From positions 1 through 14,400 of the forward strand of contig JAICTW010000006.1 of the NCBI GenBank assembly GCA_025936195.1: a stretch of 14,400 nucleotides of DNA. Reading direction: 5' to 3'. Both the position numbers and the translations under genes were made by a program. How positions within the stretch are numbered: position 1 is the first letter of the stretch; each line of letters starts with the position of its first letter. This document shows positions 6,947 to 14,400 of this stretch, piece after piece. The notes under the pieces were generated by a model. The model did not search any database. It saw only the letters and a list, made by a program, of their open reading frames with translations, and was not told the DNA's origin. The stretch comes from Flavisolibacter sp. GTDB taxonomy: Bacteria; Bacteroidota; Bacteroidia; Chitinophagales; Chitinophagaceae.

Positions 6947-7007
6947 TTCATTCTGGCGTCTTCTCAAAGACACTATTGTATGAACGTGTGTACTCCAAAA
7001 TATCTGA

Positions 7008-9119
7008 TCATTGCTTCACCAATTTCATCCGGAACTCTTTTTGGTCTGCATTAATTCTAAGCACATATACACCTTTGCTCAATAAACCAAGACGATTATT
7101 GAAACGGAGTACAACCTGTGTATTGTTTGAAAATTCTTTCGTGCCAATACGTTTTCCCGAAAGATCAAACAAATCCACCACCACCTTACCAACCGGGAAT
7201 TTTGTCAATTGCAATTCTATTTTATCATTAAAAGGATTAACAACAGATATATTTTGAACCGCCCCTTCCTTGCTCACGAAAATCACATTACTGAGTTTAA
7301 ATTGTCCGTCCTTATCCATCATCTTTAAGCGGTAATAATTTTTATCAGAACCAGGTTGTGTATCGGTATACTGATATTGTTGAACAGAACTGCTATTTCC
7401 GGCCGCGGGCACAAAAGCAATATTGGAAAAATCATTTCCGTCGGATGACCGTTGAATTTCAAATCCGCTGCTGTTGTGTTCCGAATTGGTTGACCATCGC
7501 AAAAGCACATGATCATTTTGCAACTGACCGCTAAAATTTACCAGCATTATGGGCAATGGATCAGACGGTAACAACTGAAAAAAAGAAGGAGCGCTGCTAA
7601 GTGTAATGGCCTTTGAAGATTGCCGCGTAGAAGTTCCGGTTGAAGAATAATCCCATTCCTTTCTTTCGGCGATATACAAATTCCATGCAGCAGGAAACGA
7701 ATAAGCAGCAGAAAAAACTTCTGTGGCATCACTGGGATTTTTTGCCCAAAGAACATATACATAGTCTCCGTTTTTGCTAAAAGCACCACCTTCCACATCC
7801 GCCGGTAAATTCATGGCGTTTGTTCTTGCAGCGTCATACGTATATCCATTTAGAACCTGGCTTGTGGTTTTATAGCCGGTTCCCAACTGCGTCAGTTTTT
7901 GACTTCCCGGCGCATCGCGGTTCAGGTTTTCATAAAGGCCCATCAATCCATATTCATCAGAACTGCTGATTACTGTTGCCGGCGATGGTGCATTTATAGA
8001 TTCGGCAACACCAAAAATATGCACCTGCTTAATGTCATTTTTTTGTGCCAGCACCAGGGCTTTCATACCAAAGTTCCGCTGCATTTCGTCGCTGCCATAG
8101 CGCCAGTCCACAGTACGGCGACTTACATTGGTTTCGGTTATGATCAGATATTTTTTAGGATAAACAGCACCATTGTATCCATACTTCTCCAACACTGCTT
8201 CCATGCGGTTTCTTTGATTGATCACTTCTGCAGCCGCATAGTCAGAGTTACGGATATAGCTGAAATTACCGATACTGTTATTCCAGTAGCGCAAAGAATA
8301 GCCGGGATAATCGTGAAAGCTCACTATATCAAAATAGGCGCCTCCCTTATTTGGATATTGCGAAGTAGCACTGCCGTCGGTTGGATTATCGGTATATCGA
8401 AGCAGGGCGTCCAAAAATGTATCGTAACCAATGCCACCCGGAGTAACATAATCATCCGGATTGTACTTTTTGATCACTTCCCAGGTAATACGAAGCATGC
8501 GGATGTAATGATAAAAAGGCGCCAGAACATTAGCCATTTCGGAAGGCAGCGGCGCACGGGTCAGCCATTGCGAAACATCAGCATTCCAGGTAAAATCCGG
8601 CTCGTTCACCACTTCCCAAATGTTTATGTACTTACCATACGCCTGCACCAGTTTGTACACATAATAAGCATAATAATTATTTTGATTAACCGAGCCATCT
8701 TCATTCCAGATCGGCTCATACAAATTGGCAAAAAGTTTTGAAGACTGTGTATTGCCTGGGTAGCTTGTTGGGTCCTGATGAGCAGAAGAAGGACCTTCAA
8801 TAAAACAAACAATATTCTTCATACCCAGTTCCGTGCTGTAATGTGCAAAAGCTTCCAGACGGACATTGGTTCCCCACGTTTCTAAAAAATTATCAGGTAA
8901 AGTGGCACGTAAAGTATTTGCGCCGGCACCGCTGATAACGTCCGCTATTTTGTTGTCATTCCATCCGCTGTAGTATCCCATATTACTTCCATAGCCAAAC
9001 GACTCGGTGTAAGGTGGTACACGGTCATTAGCGGTGGGTATGGACTGTGCAAACACAGAAAAATAAAAGCAGCTGAAAAAAAGTATTAAAAGATAGTGCA
9101 GTTTACAGGCGTTCTTCAT
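7008..9119 (-). CDS. Secreted glycoside hydrolase (clan GH-A type) with T9SS sorting domain
   Basis: The 703-residue product has a Sec signal peptide (cleavage probably after SVFAQ, residue 25). Residues about 35-420 look like a clan GH-A TIM barrel. The acid/base motif is WEVVNEPD (Asn172-Glu173-Pro174), and the candidate nucleophile is Glu329 in LIITETN at a strand end, with SFHDYP (about 267-272) between them. A beta-rich linker/domain follows at about 430-520. After that comes an Ig/fibronectin-like segment with LRWSTNSEHNSSGFEIQRS (about 540-558), and a C-terminal type IX secretion sorting domain (about 625-703) ending GVYVLRINADQKEFRMKLVKQ. The protein is therefore expected outside the cell or on the cell surface. 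GH5 and GH39 are the nearest guesses, but neither family nor substrate is certain. No SusC/SusD pair or other CAZyme gene is in the window, so it is not in a typical utilisation locus here. Confidence 0.85.
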   Translation of the reverse strand: MKNACKLHYLLILFFSCFYFSVFAQSIPTANDRVPPYTESFGYGSNMGYYSGWNDNKIADVISGAGANTLRATLPDNFLETWGTNVRLEAFAHYSTELGMKNIVCFIEGPSSAHQDPTSYPGNTQSSKLFANLYEPIWNEDGSVNQNNYYAYYVYKLVQAYGKYINIWEVVNEPDFTWNADVSQWLTRAPLPSEMANVLAPFYHYIRMLRITWEVIKKYNPDDYVTPGGIGYDTFLDALLRYTDNPTDGSATSQYPNKGGAYFDIVSFHDYPGYSLRYWNNSIGNFSYIRNSDYAAAEVINQRNRMEAVLEKYGYNGAVYPKKYLIITETNVSRRTVDWRYGSDEMQRNFGMKALVLAQKNDIKQVHIFGVAESINAPSPATVISSSDEYGLMGLYENLNRDAPGSQKLTQLGTGYKTTSQVLNGYTYDAARTNAMNLPADVEGGAFSKNGDYVYVLWAKNPSDATEVFSAAYSFPAAWNLYIAERKEWDYSSTGTSTRQSSKAITLSSAPSFFQLLPSDPLPIMLVNFSGQLQNDHVLLRWSTNSEHNSSGFEIQRSSDGNDFSNIAFVPAAGNSSSVQQYQYTDTQPGSDKNYYRLKMMDKDGQFKLSNVIFVSKEGAVQNISVVNPFNDKIELQLTKFPVGKVVVDLFDLSGKRIGTKEFSNNTQVVLRFNNRLGLLSKGVYVLRINADQKEFRMKLVKQ

Positions 9120-9342
9120 AGATGGTATTTTGGCGTTCTCCGATTTTCAAAGGACTAATGAGCTTCCCAAACCATTATTGAAATGGCATAAAAATCATCC
9201 TGCATTAGCAAACATTAAGCCAGTCTGTGGAATCCTGATCTTCCCGCCACAAATTAATAGACAACAATCTGCCAACCAGGAGAAACAAAAGAATAAGCAA
9301 AATGAGTCGGCCGCAAAAACAGAAGAAGCTAATTGATTCATT

Positions 9343-12300
9343 CTATTGGATAACCCTGATCATCTGCGCTCCATGATAGGAATGGATCTCCCCATTATAC
9401 ATGGCATCTGCACTCACAGGGCCTTGTTTGAAATTTCCCAATGAAACTGCACGAACCGCGTAGTAATATTTCTGTCTTTGAGAATAAGCATTCACAAAGA
9501 AATGAATGCGGTCATCACGAACATCCAAAGCAACCGGCGTTGATTCCTCCTTGATCCAATCCATTCCGGGAATTTCTTTTGTTCTCGGATTTTCAATTTC
9601 AAAACCAGCAGGCAGCAGATCGGTCAATACAACATTTTCAATTGGCGAATTGTAAGCACTTTCCAAACTCAGTTCAACAATGATCAGATCATTTTGTTTG
9701 AAGGTTGTTCCATTAATTGCATTTCCATAACGATCGTAAAATTGCCTTCTTACTTTGATGTAATTATCTTCTTCCTTATAAGCACCTGTTGAACTGATGC
9801 CTTCGGCAACCCAGGTATAATACAAACGTCCATTTCCTTTGGTGACAATTTCCATTGAATTTGATTTTAATTGATCGCTGCTTCCTTTCCAGTCGCCATT
9901 GATTTTGGCAACAGATTTTCCATTTACTTTCACTTCTGCAGTAACATTCGATTTGCCTTCCATTCTTGCCAATTTTCCTAATGCTAAAAATGAAAAGGCT
10001 GCTTCCTGCGTGTTGATCCATGGATCTGATTTCAACCGATCGGCAACATGTCTTCGCATCACCGGAATTTGTGCATTGCCCGGATCAACATCCACCAATG
10101 TATTCAAGGCAATGGCTTCATCACGCAAAGGGCTGTAAAAACTTCCACCGGTTTCCTGAACAGATTCTTCACCGCTGAATGAATGCGGAAGCATTTGCGT
10201 GTACGAACGTCTATCGCCTGAAACTGCATAAGCAGCCGACAATAAATATTTGCTATCGAGTGCCAATAAATTTTGATTGGCTTTATAATAGTTCATTGCC
10301 GAAACATCGCTCCTTCCTGCCAAAGCCAATACATACAAACTGTATGCAACTTCCTTCGGTGCAATTTTTTTATTTTGATCACGGTTATAATAATAGTTGA
10401 TGGTTTCCTTTGTTCTCAATCGTTTGGCCAGATAAGAAAGCATGGTTTCAATTAAGCTGTTGTCCACATCAAATCCTGCTTTTTTCGCTTCGAGTAAGAA
10501 ATGCGCTGCATAAGCCGTAGCCCACCAGTTCTCCGTATCATCATTATCCCAGAGCATAACAGCGCCATTGTACAATTGCCGCATTTTTATTTTGCGGATG
10601 GCTTCCATTACATTCGAGTTCGCATTTTGTTTACTGTCGTTCTTCACTCCCATGGCATCGGCAAAATCACCGTAATACAATTGTGGAAATGCGGCTGAAA
10701 CAGTTTGCTCGGTACAACCATAAGGATATTGCACCAAAAATTTTAATTGCTTGTAAATTTCTGCAACAGGCGAACGGCTGATGATCAGATCATATTTAAA
10801 ACTTCCCGGCAAATAATTGTTTTGTGGAATAGAAATCGTTTGAGAAGAACCGCCAGCAATAGAGCCGCTGCCCGAAGTTTTTTGCAATGTGGAAGGCGGA
10901 CGAACGGAGATCTCTGTTTCTTCCTTGAATTTCTCTCCCAATGCATTTACATGAACCGTAATGTTGGCAATATTTACAGTGGGTTCCGCAACGATTTGAA
11001 ACATCGTTCTTCCTTCACTGTTTGGAGCGATAGAAATATTTTGTGCATTCAGTCCTAAAACTTTCACTGGTCCAGTAACGGAAACACTTGCCTGCCCATT
11101 GGCAAGTTTGCTCGTTGTGTTCGTTATGGTTACAGGAACCATTACGGTATCACTCGGACTCATAAATCTTGGCAATGCACTGCTCAAAACAATCGGATCA
11201 GCAATAGTTGTTGTATTTTCTGATGAACCAAACTTTTCATCTTTGAAAGCAACGGCCATTAAACGGATTTGACCATTGAACTGTGGAACATCAAATTCAA
11301 ATTCAGCCACACCATTTCCGTTTACTTTTTTCAATCCGCTCCAATACGACATGATCTTAAATCGTTTTGCCGGCATTGGATTTACCCGCTTATCCAAACT
11401 CAATTCACCATCACCGCCGGTGCTGCTTAGTCTTCCTCTCAATTCAGGAAACAATAAAGGATACATATCAAAAGCAGTTACCTGCAAGGCTTTCTTCTGA
11501 TAATAATAACCGTATGGATCAGGAGTTTTAAAATCCGTTACCTGCAACACACCATTGTCAACCGCAGCCAGTGTAACATAACTCCCGGGAATTGCTTTCA
11601 CTCTTACTTTCTGATGTGTATTGGAACGTGAAGTTTTCTGTGCGGTGATCTCCACAGGAATTCTTCTTCCCTTCTCTTCCACTTTGATGTTTTGAAATCC
11701 ATGCGCAACGGTCAAGGGAATTCCCGATACTTCATGTGGTTTGATTAAAGTTGCCGTGACATAAACATTCGGAACATATTCGCTTTTCAAATCCAGATCA
11801 ATGCTTGCGAGCTTTTTTGAAACTTCTACATATTGATAAGACAATACATGATCCGTTTCAACAGTCACTAACATTTTTCCACTGAATGGAGTTTTGAATG
11901 TGAGCTTTGCATGATCACCACTGTTGTACGATTCTTTATCTAATGAAATATCAATATTGCCTTCCGTGTTCACTTCAAATGAAGTGTTATCTGCTCCCCA
12001 GGAACCATAGCTGTAAAAATCTTTGCTCACATAAACATTCGCACTTGGACGATACACTCTTATTTCATAATCGCCGGGTGAGTGTGGCACATAATTATAA
12101 ACCGTGTTTTCACTCACCGTAATTTCATTATCGGCCATTACTTTATCCTGTTGTTGTGATTCATATCTGAAGTAACTTCCGTTGCGACTGAGCACTGTCC
12201 GGTATTCATGCTTGATCACCTGCACCCTTGCATTTGCCGGAGCAACATCTCCATCTTTATTCAATGAAACCAATAAAAATTTCACCGGCTGGTTTAATGC

Positions 12301-13710
12301 ATAATAGTAATAGCCATCGTCTTTAATTCCGTTGAAAATGTTTTGAGTATAGATGTCCGAAGAAGTAGTTCTGCTCACCGGCCTTCCGGTTTCGTCAAAA
12401 ACAGTGGTATAAAAATTCACCTGCAGCAAGCCTTTGTTGACATACAGAGACGGAACAGAATAATTAATAACAGCATTGCCATTTGCATCCGTTGTTCCCT
12501 CACGAACGTCCTTATCAAAAAATTCTTTTTGATTGGTCAATGTGAAATCGTAGCCGGAATATTTTTTTGAAGAGAATTGTTTTTGCTTCACCTGAATTTC
12601 CGTTTCATATTTTCTATTTGCAGCAGGCGGACCGAAAAAGTTTACGGCGTTGATCTGTAAAGAAGCTTCATCGGAAGGTTGCAGATAAGGCTTGTTCAAT
12701 TTTGCCGTTACTTTAATTCTGTCGGGAACAAATTCTTCCACCTGAAAATTTTTAGTACCCAGCAAAACATCATTTGAACTATACAACTCCATAGAATAAC
12801 TGCCGGTAATTGCAGAAGTGGAAATATCCAAACTTCCATCCATTGCACCTTGTTCATTCAAACTTTTACGGAAGGATTTTAATTCCTTTCCATTGGGTAA
12901 AAGGAATTTTATTTTAGCCGGAATCTCTCCCGGGCTTTTCCAGTTTCTGTCGCGCAGCAACAATGAATAATTTATTTTTTCTCCCGGACGGTAAATATCT
13001 CTTTCGGCATAAATGAAAGCGTCCAACCCGGTTACATTATTTCTTTTGCCTCCTACATCAAATCTCGATGTATTCACTCGTGTTTTGCTAAAAGGCAAAT
13101 AGGTAAAGTCATCCGCAGTTTTTGCAATGACCATTGCCGGCTTAAATCCTTTGTAATTTTTTACAGCAATAGGAACTTCAGCCACACCTTCTGCGTTGGT
13201 TGCTGCTGTTCCCACTAATTGGTTGTTGCCACCATATACATTAATGGTTACTCCTTCAATAGCGTTAGCCGTTTTCAAGGAATTGGCAAAGACGAACATT
13301 TTATCGGTTCCCTGCTTTGCGATTAATCCAATATCGGAGAACGAAATGAAGCGGCTGTCGCGAACCCAATAATCTTTTGAAGAACGGATCATCACATGAT
13401 AAATGCCTTTCGACTCCGGTAATCTGTCCTCAAACTGAGAGATGTTCAGCAATCTTCCCGAACCAGACTTTGGTAAAGAACGGGTGTCAATTTCTTTTGT
13501 ATAAATAATATCTCCTGCAATATCATTGCTGTAACTTCTGTATTCGTAATCTCCTTCTTCGCTTTCATTGTAGGATGCGTAATCTGCGTCGGCGTTATCT
13601 GAATTGTCCGCATCATTTGGTTCGTAGCCATAACGATCTGCCATCAATAAATTATTCTCGTAAATTTTTGAGATGACCAACCTGACCTTCGGCGTATTGG
13701 TGATCTTCAC
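9343..13710 (-). CDS. Alpha-2-macroglobulin, large C-terminal frame (thioester-containing)
   Basis: This frame gives 1,455 residues if read from the GTG at 13708-13710. Order of parts: end of an MG domain, then an acidic Tyr/Asp-rich insert (about residues 26-66), and MG domains including the A2M_N block with IYAERDIYRPGEKI (about 234-247). A bait-region/MG stretch follows, then the A2M domain with FKIMSYWSGLKK and DVPQFNGQIRLMAVAF (about 785-840). The thioester segment QYPYGCTEQTVS has Cys999, Glu1001 and Gln1002. A helical thioester domain (about 990-1250) with WWATAYAAHFLLEAKKAGF follows, and finally a C-terminal MG10-like beta domain with VVLTDLLPAGFEIENPR. The GTG is almost certainly not a real start: it lies in the middle of a conserved MG strand, and the protein would lack a signal peptide. 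If the frameshift is genuine, this part is probably not exported. Confidence 0.82.
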   Translation of the reverse strand: MKITNTPKVRLVISKIYENNLLMADRYGYEPNDADNSDNADADYASYNESEEGDYEYRSYSNDIAGDIIYTKEIDTRSLPKSGSGRLLNISQFEDRLPESKGIYHVMIRSSKDYWVRDSRFISFSDIGLIAKQGTDKMFVFANSLKTANAIEGVTINVYGGNNQLVGTAATNAEGVAEVPIAVKNYKGFKPAMVIAKTADDFTYLPFSKTRVNTSRFDVGGKRNNVTGLDAFIYAERDIYRPGEKINYSLLLRDRNWKSPGEIPAKIKFLLPNGKELKSFRKSLNEQGAMDGSLDISTSAITGSYSMELYSSNDVLLGTKNFQVEEFVPDRIKVTAKLNKPYLQPSDEASLQINAVNFFGPPAANRKYETEIQVKQKQFSSKKYSGYDFTLTNQKEFFDKDVREGTTDANGNAVINYSVPSLYVNKGLLQVNFYTTVFDETGRPVSRTTSSDIYTQNIFNGIKDDGYYYYALNQPVKFLLVSLNKDGDVAPANARVQVIKHEYRTVLSRNGSYFRYESQQQDKVMADNEITVSENTVYNYVPHSPGDYEIRVYRPSANVYVSKDFYSYGSWGADNTSFEVNTEGNIDISLDKESYNSGDHAKLTFKTPFSGKMLVTVETDHVLSYQYVEVSKKLASIDLDLKSEYVPNVYVTATLIKPHEVSGIPLTVAHGFQNIKVEEKGRRIPVEITAQKTSRSNTHQKVRVKAIPGSYVTLAAVDNGVLQVTDFKTPDPYGYYYQKKALQVTAFDMYPLLFPELRGRLSSTGGDGELSLDKRVNPMPAKRFKIMSYWSGLKKVNGNGVAEFEFDVPQFNGQIRLMAVAFKDEKFGSSENTTTIADPIVLSSALPRFMSPSDTVMVPVTITNTTSKLANGQASVSVTGPVKVLGLNAQNISIAPNSEGRTMFQIVAEPTVNIANITVHVNALGEKFKEETEISVRPPSTLQKTSGSGSIAGGSSQTISIPQNNYLPGSFKYDLIISRSPVAEIYKQLKFLVQYPYGCTEQTVSAAFPQLYYGDFADAMGVKNDSKQNANSNVMEAIRKIKMRQLYNGAVMLWDNDDTENWWATAYAAHFLLEAKKAGFDVDNSLIETMLSYLAKRLRTKETINYYYNRDQNKKIAPKEVAYSLYVLALAGRSDVSAMNYYKANQNLLALDSKYLLSAAYAVSGDRRSYTQMLPHSFSGEESVQETGGSFYSPLRDEAIALNTLVDVDPGNAQIPVMRRHVADRLKSDPWINTQEAAFSFLALGKLARMEGKSNVTAEVKVNGKSVAKINGDWKGSSDQLKSNSMEIVTKGNGRLYYTWVAEGISSTGAYKEEDNYIKVRRQFYDRYGNAINGTTFKQNDLIIVELSLESAYNSPIENVVLTDLLPAGFEIENPRTKEIPGMDWIKEESTPVALDVRDDRIHFFVNAYSQRQKYYYAVRAVSLGNFKQGPVSADAMYNGEIHSYHGAQMIRVIQ

Positions 13711-14400
13711 TTCAATATTGCCTCCACCTTTTTTTGAAAGATAAATTGCCTTGCTATGGTGAATTTGATATCCGATTCCAATTGTCCGAAAGCAACACTT
13801 CCATTATACTCTTCTTTCAACACACCACCAACATTTCCACGCAAACCTTTATTGATGGTAAATGTGTAACTGTTCTCCGCATCAAACCTATCGCTGCGCA
13901 GTGTTACGCCATAATCTTCATATTGAACAGTGTAACTAACACCTGGACTAAACTTAATAAAATCGGAAATGTTCTGCCCATTCAATTGCTGGCTGGTGTA
14001 AATGTGTACCAAACCTTCTGTTCCATCATGCTCCGATTCCACACTGTTGATGTTAAGCACATAAGGAGAAGGAATGGACAAAATAGTTTTGATCGGATCT
14101 TTGGTAGCATTCTCTCCTTTTTCAGGTTTCAAACCTTTATCAATGGTGATATTGGCCTCATAATTTTTATCTTCTGCTTTGAAGCCGTTCAAACGAATAG
14201 TAATCTCATTGGTGGTTCCAATGTTTTGAATAGAAAAATCTGTTTTCACACCTTCAACATCCACTTTGAATTTATCTTTCAGATCATCTGTTTTTACCGG
14301 ATAATTGAAACGAAGATTGATTTGCGGAACAGCAAGATGCCGGCTTTCATCAGCAAGCACCCAGGTTACCTGCGCATCATCCAATTGCAATGGCGCCGTA
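13707..14400 (-). CDS. Alpha-2-macroglobulin, N-terminal fragment (5' end outside window)
   Basis: The frame is open to the right edge and reads TAPLQLDDAQVTWVLADES at its visible beginning, so the TTG at 14390 is not a start but an internal Leu codon. It holds N-terminal macroglobulin-type beta domains (for example LAVPQINLRFNYPVKTDDL and YTFTINKGLRGNVGG). It is coherent up to SDIKFTIA (about 13753), after which RQFIFQKKVEAILK is out-of-frame sequence ending at the TGA at 13707-13709. Length and composition match the region before the MG2 domain in Bacteroidota A2M proteins. The four-base GTGA overlap with the following frame mimics translational coupling but results from the frameshift. Confidence 0.75.
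   Translation of the reverse strand, partial: TAPLQLDDAQVTWVLADESRHLAVPQINLRFNYPVKTDDLKDKFKVDVEGVKTDFSIQNIGTTNEITIRLNGFKAEDKNYEANITIDKGLKPEKGENATKDPIKTILSIPSPYVLNINSVESEHDGTEGLVHIYTSQQLNGQNISDFIKFSPGVSYTVQYEDYGVTLRSDRFDAENSYTFTINKGLRGNVGGVLKEEYNGSVAFGQLESDIKFTIARQFIFQKKVEAILK

Larger units (their letters stand above)
9343..14400 (-). pseudogene. Alpha-2-macroglobulin family gene, frameshifted and cut by the right edge
   Basis: The two long minus-strand frames here are parts of one bacterial alpha-2-macroglobulin. Frame A runs in from the window edge to ...QLESDIKFTIA. The homologous continuation KAIYLSKKGGGNIEVKI is found in another frame, and one extra base at 13751-13752 (GCAAAGG instead of GCAAGG on the coding strand) joins them exactly. 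The joined product is at least about 1,685 residues here and lacks its signal peptide, which must lie to the right. Bacterial A2Ms are periplasmic or lipoprotein traps that bind attacking proteases, covalently if the thioester is present. Everything on both sides of the lesion is well conserved, so either this is a recent mutation or a sequencing/assembly error. The neighbour expected in many genomes, the penicillin-binding protein PbpC, is not downstream in this window; instead the secreted glycoside hydrolase lies 223 bp away. Confidence 0.75.

Noticed and set aside
7899..8741. 280-residue plus-strand open frame antisense to the glycoside hydrolase
   Set aside because: It is fully inside a well-supported gene on the other strand, has Ile/His-rich composition typical of a shadow frame, and shows no recognisable domain.
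9130..9336. 68-residue plus-strand frame in the gap between the A2M and glycoside hydrolase genes
   Set aside because: It starts with TTG, has a low-complexity Lys/Asn/Gln tail and no recognisable domain; the stretch is better read as the glycoside hydrolase leader region. A weak minus-strand TTAATTTG box near 9250 was not good enough to call as a promoter.
13707..13710. GTGA stop/start overlap suggesting two translationally coupled genes
   Set aside because: The GTG lies inside a conserved A2M strand and the second frame would have no signal peptide; a one-base frameshift explains both frames better.
1..14400. Defence island, phage, CRISPR, insertion sequence or natural-product cluster
   Set aside because: No repeat array, transposase, integrase, nuclease/helicase module or biosynthetic gene was found on either strand; the content is ordinary Bacteroidota chromosome.

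Overview
The window looks like a chromosomal segment of a Bacteroidota bacterium, most likely from the Chitinophagaceae/Sphingobacteriales side. The reasons are the protein families and their style: a secreted glycoside hydrolase ending in a type IX secretion (Por) C-terminal sorting domain, a very large alpha-2-macroglobulin with the 'AIYLSKKGGG' and 'YPYGCTEQ' segments usual in this phylum, an M49 peptidase made as a lipoprotein, A-rich rather than Shine-Dalgarno leaders in front of most genes, and one good Bacteroidota-type promoter (TAnnTTTG -7 box). No rRNA, tRNA, CRISPR array, insertion sequence, integrase or phage gene was seen.

Layout. 1-111 is the start of an unknown gene running off the left edge on the minus strand. 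175/224-1978 holds a minus-strand pair: a TraB/GumN-family protein followed after 21 bp by an outer-membrane-barrel-like protein of unknown function. A Qnr/McbG-like pentapeptide-repeat gene (minus, 2249-2824) diverges from a gluconokinase gene (plus, 2909-3415). Gluconokinase converges on a lipoprotein M49 (dipeptidyl-peptidase III type) metallopeptidase (minus, 3518-5167), with a strong hairpin terminator between them. A small GlsB/YeaQ-like membrane protein (plus, 5327-5614) follows. Then come three minus-strand genes: a T9SS-exported clan-A glycoside hydrolase (7008-9119), a DUF4184 membrane protein (6107-6862) and a DUF2188 protein (5806-6051). The right third (9343-14400) is one alpha-2-macroglobulin gene, cut by the window edge at its 5' end and interrupted by a one-base frameshift near 13751.

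The genes do not form one obvious pathway. The common theme is envelope and secretion: seven products carry a signal peptide or membrane segments, or belong to an envelope family. The alpha-2-macroglobulin (periplasmic protease trap), the M49 lipoprotein (peptide trimming) and the secreted glycanase could all serve a polymer-degrading lifestyle, but that is inference. I found no convincing undescribed multi-gene system. The most useful observations are the A2M frameshift, a likely second homopolymer frameshift at the 3' end of the barrel-like gene, the pentapeptide zinc motif of the M49 protein and the unassigned glycoside hydrolase.
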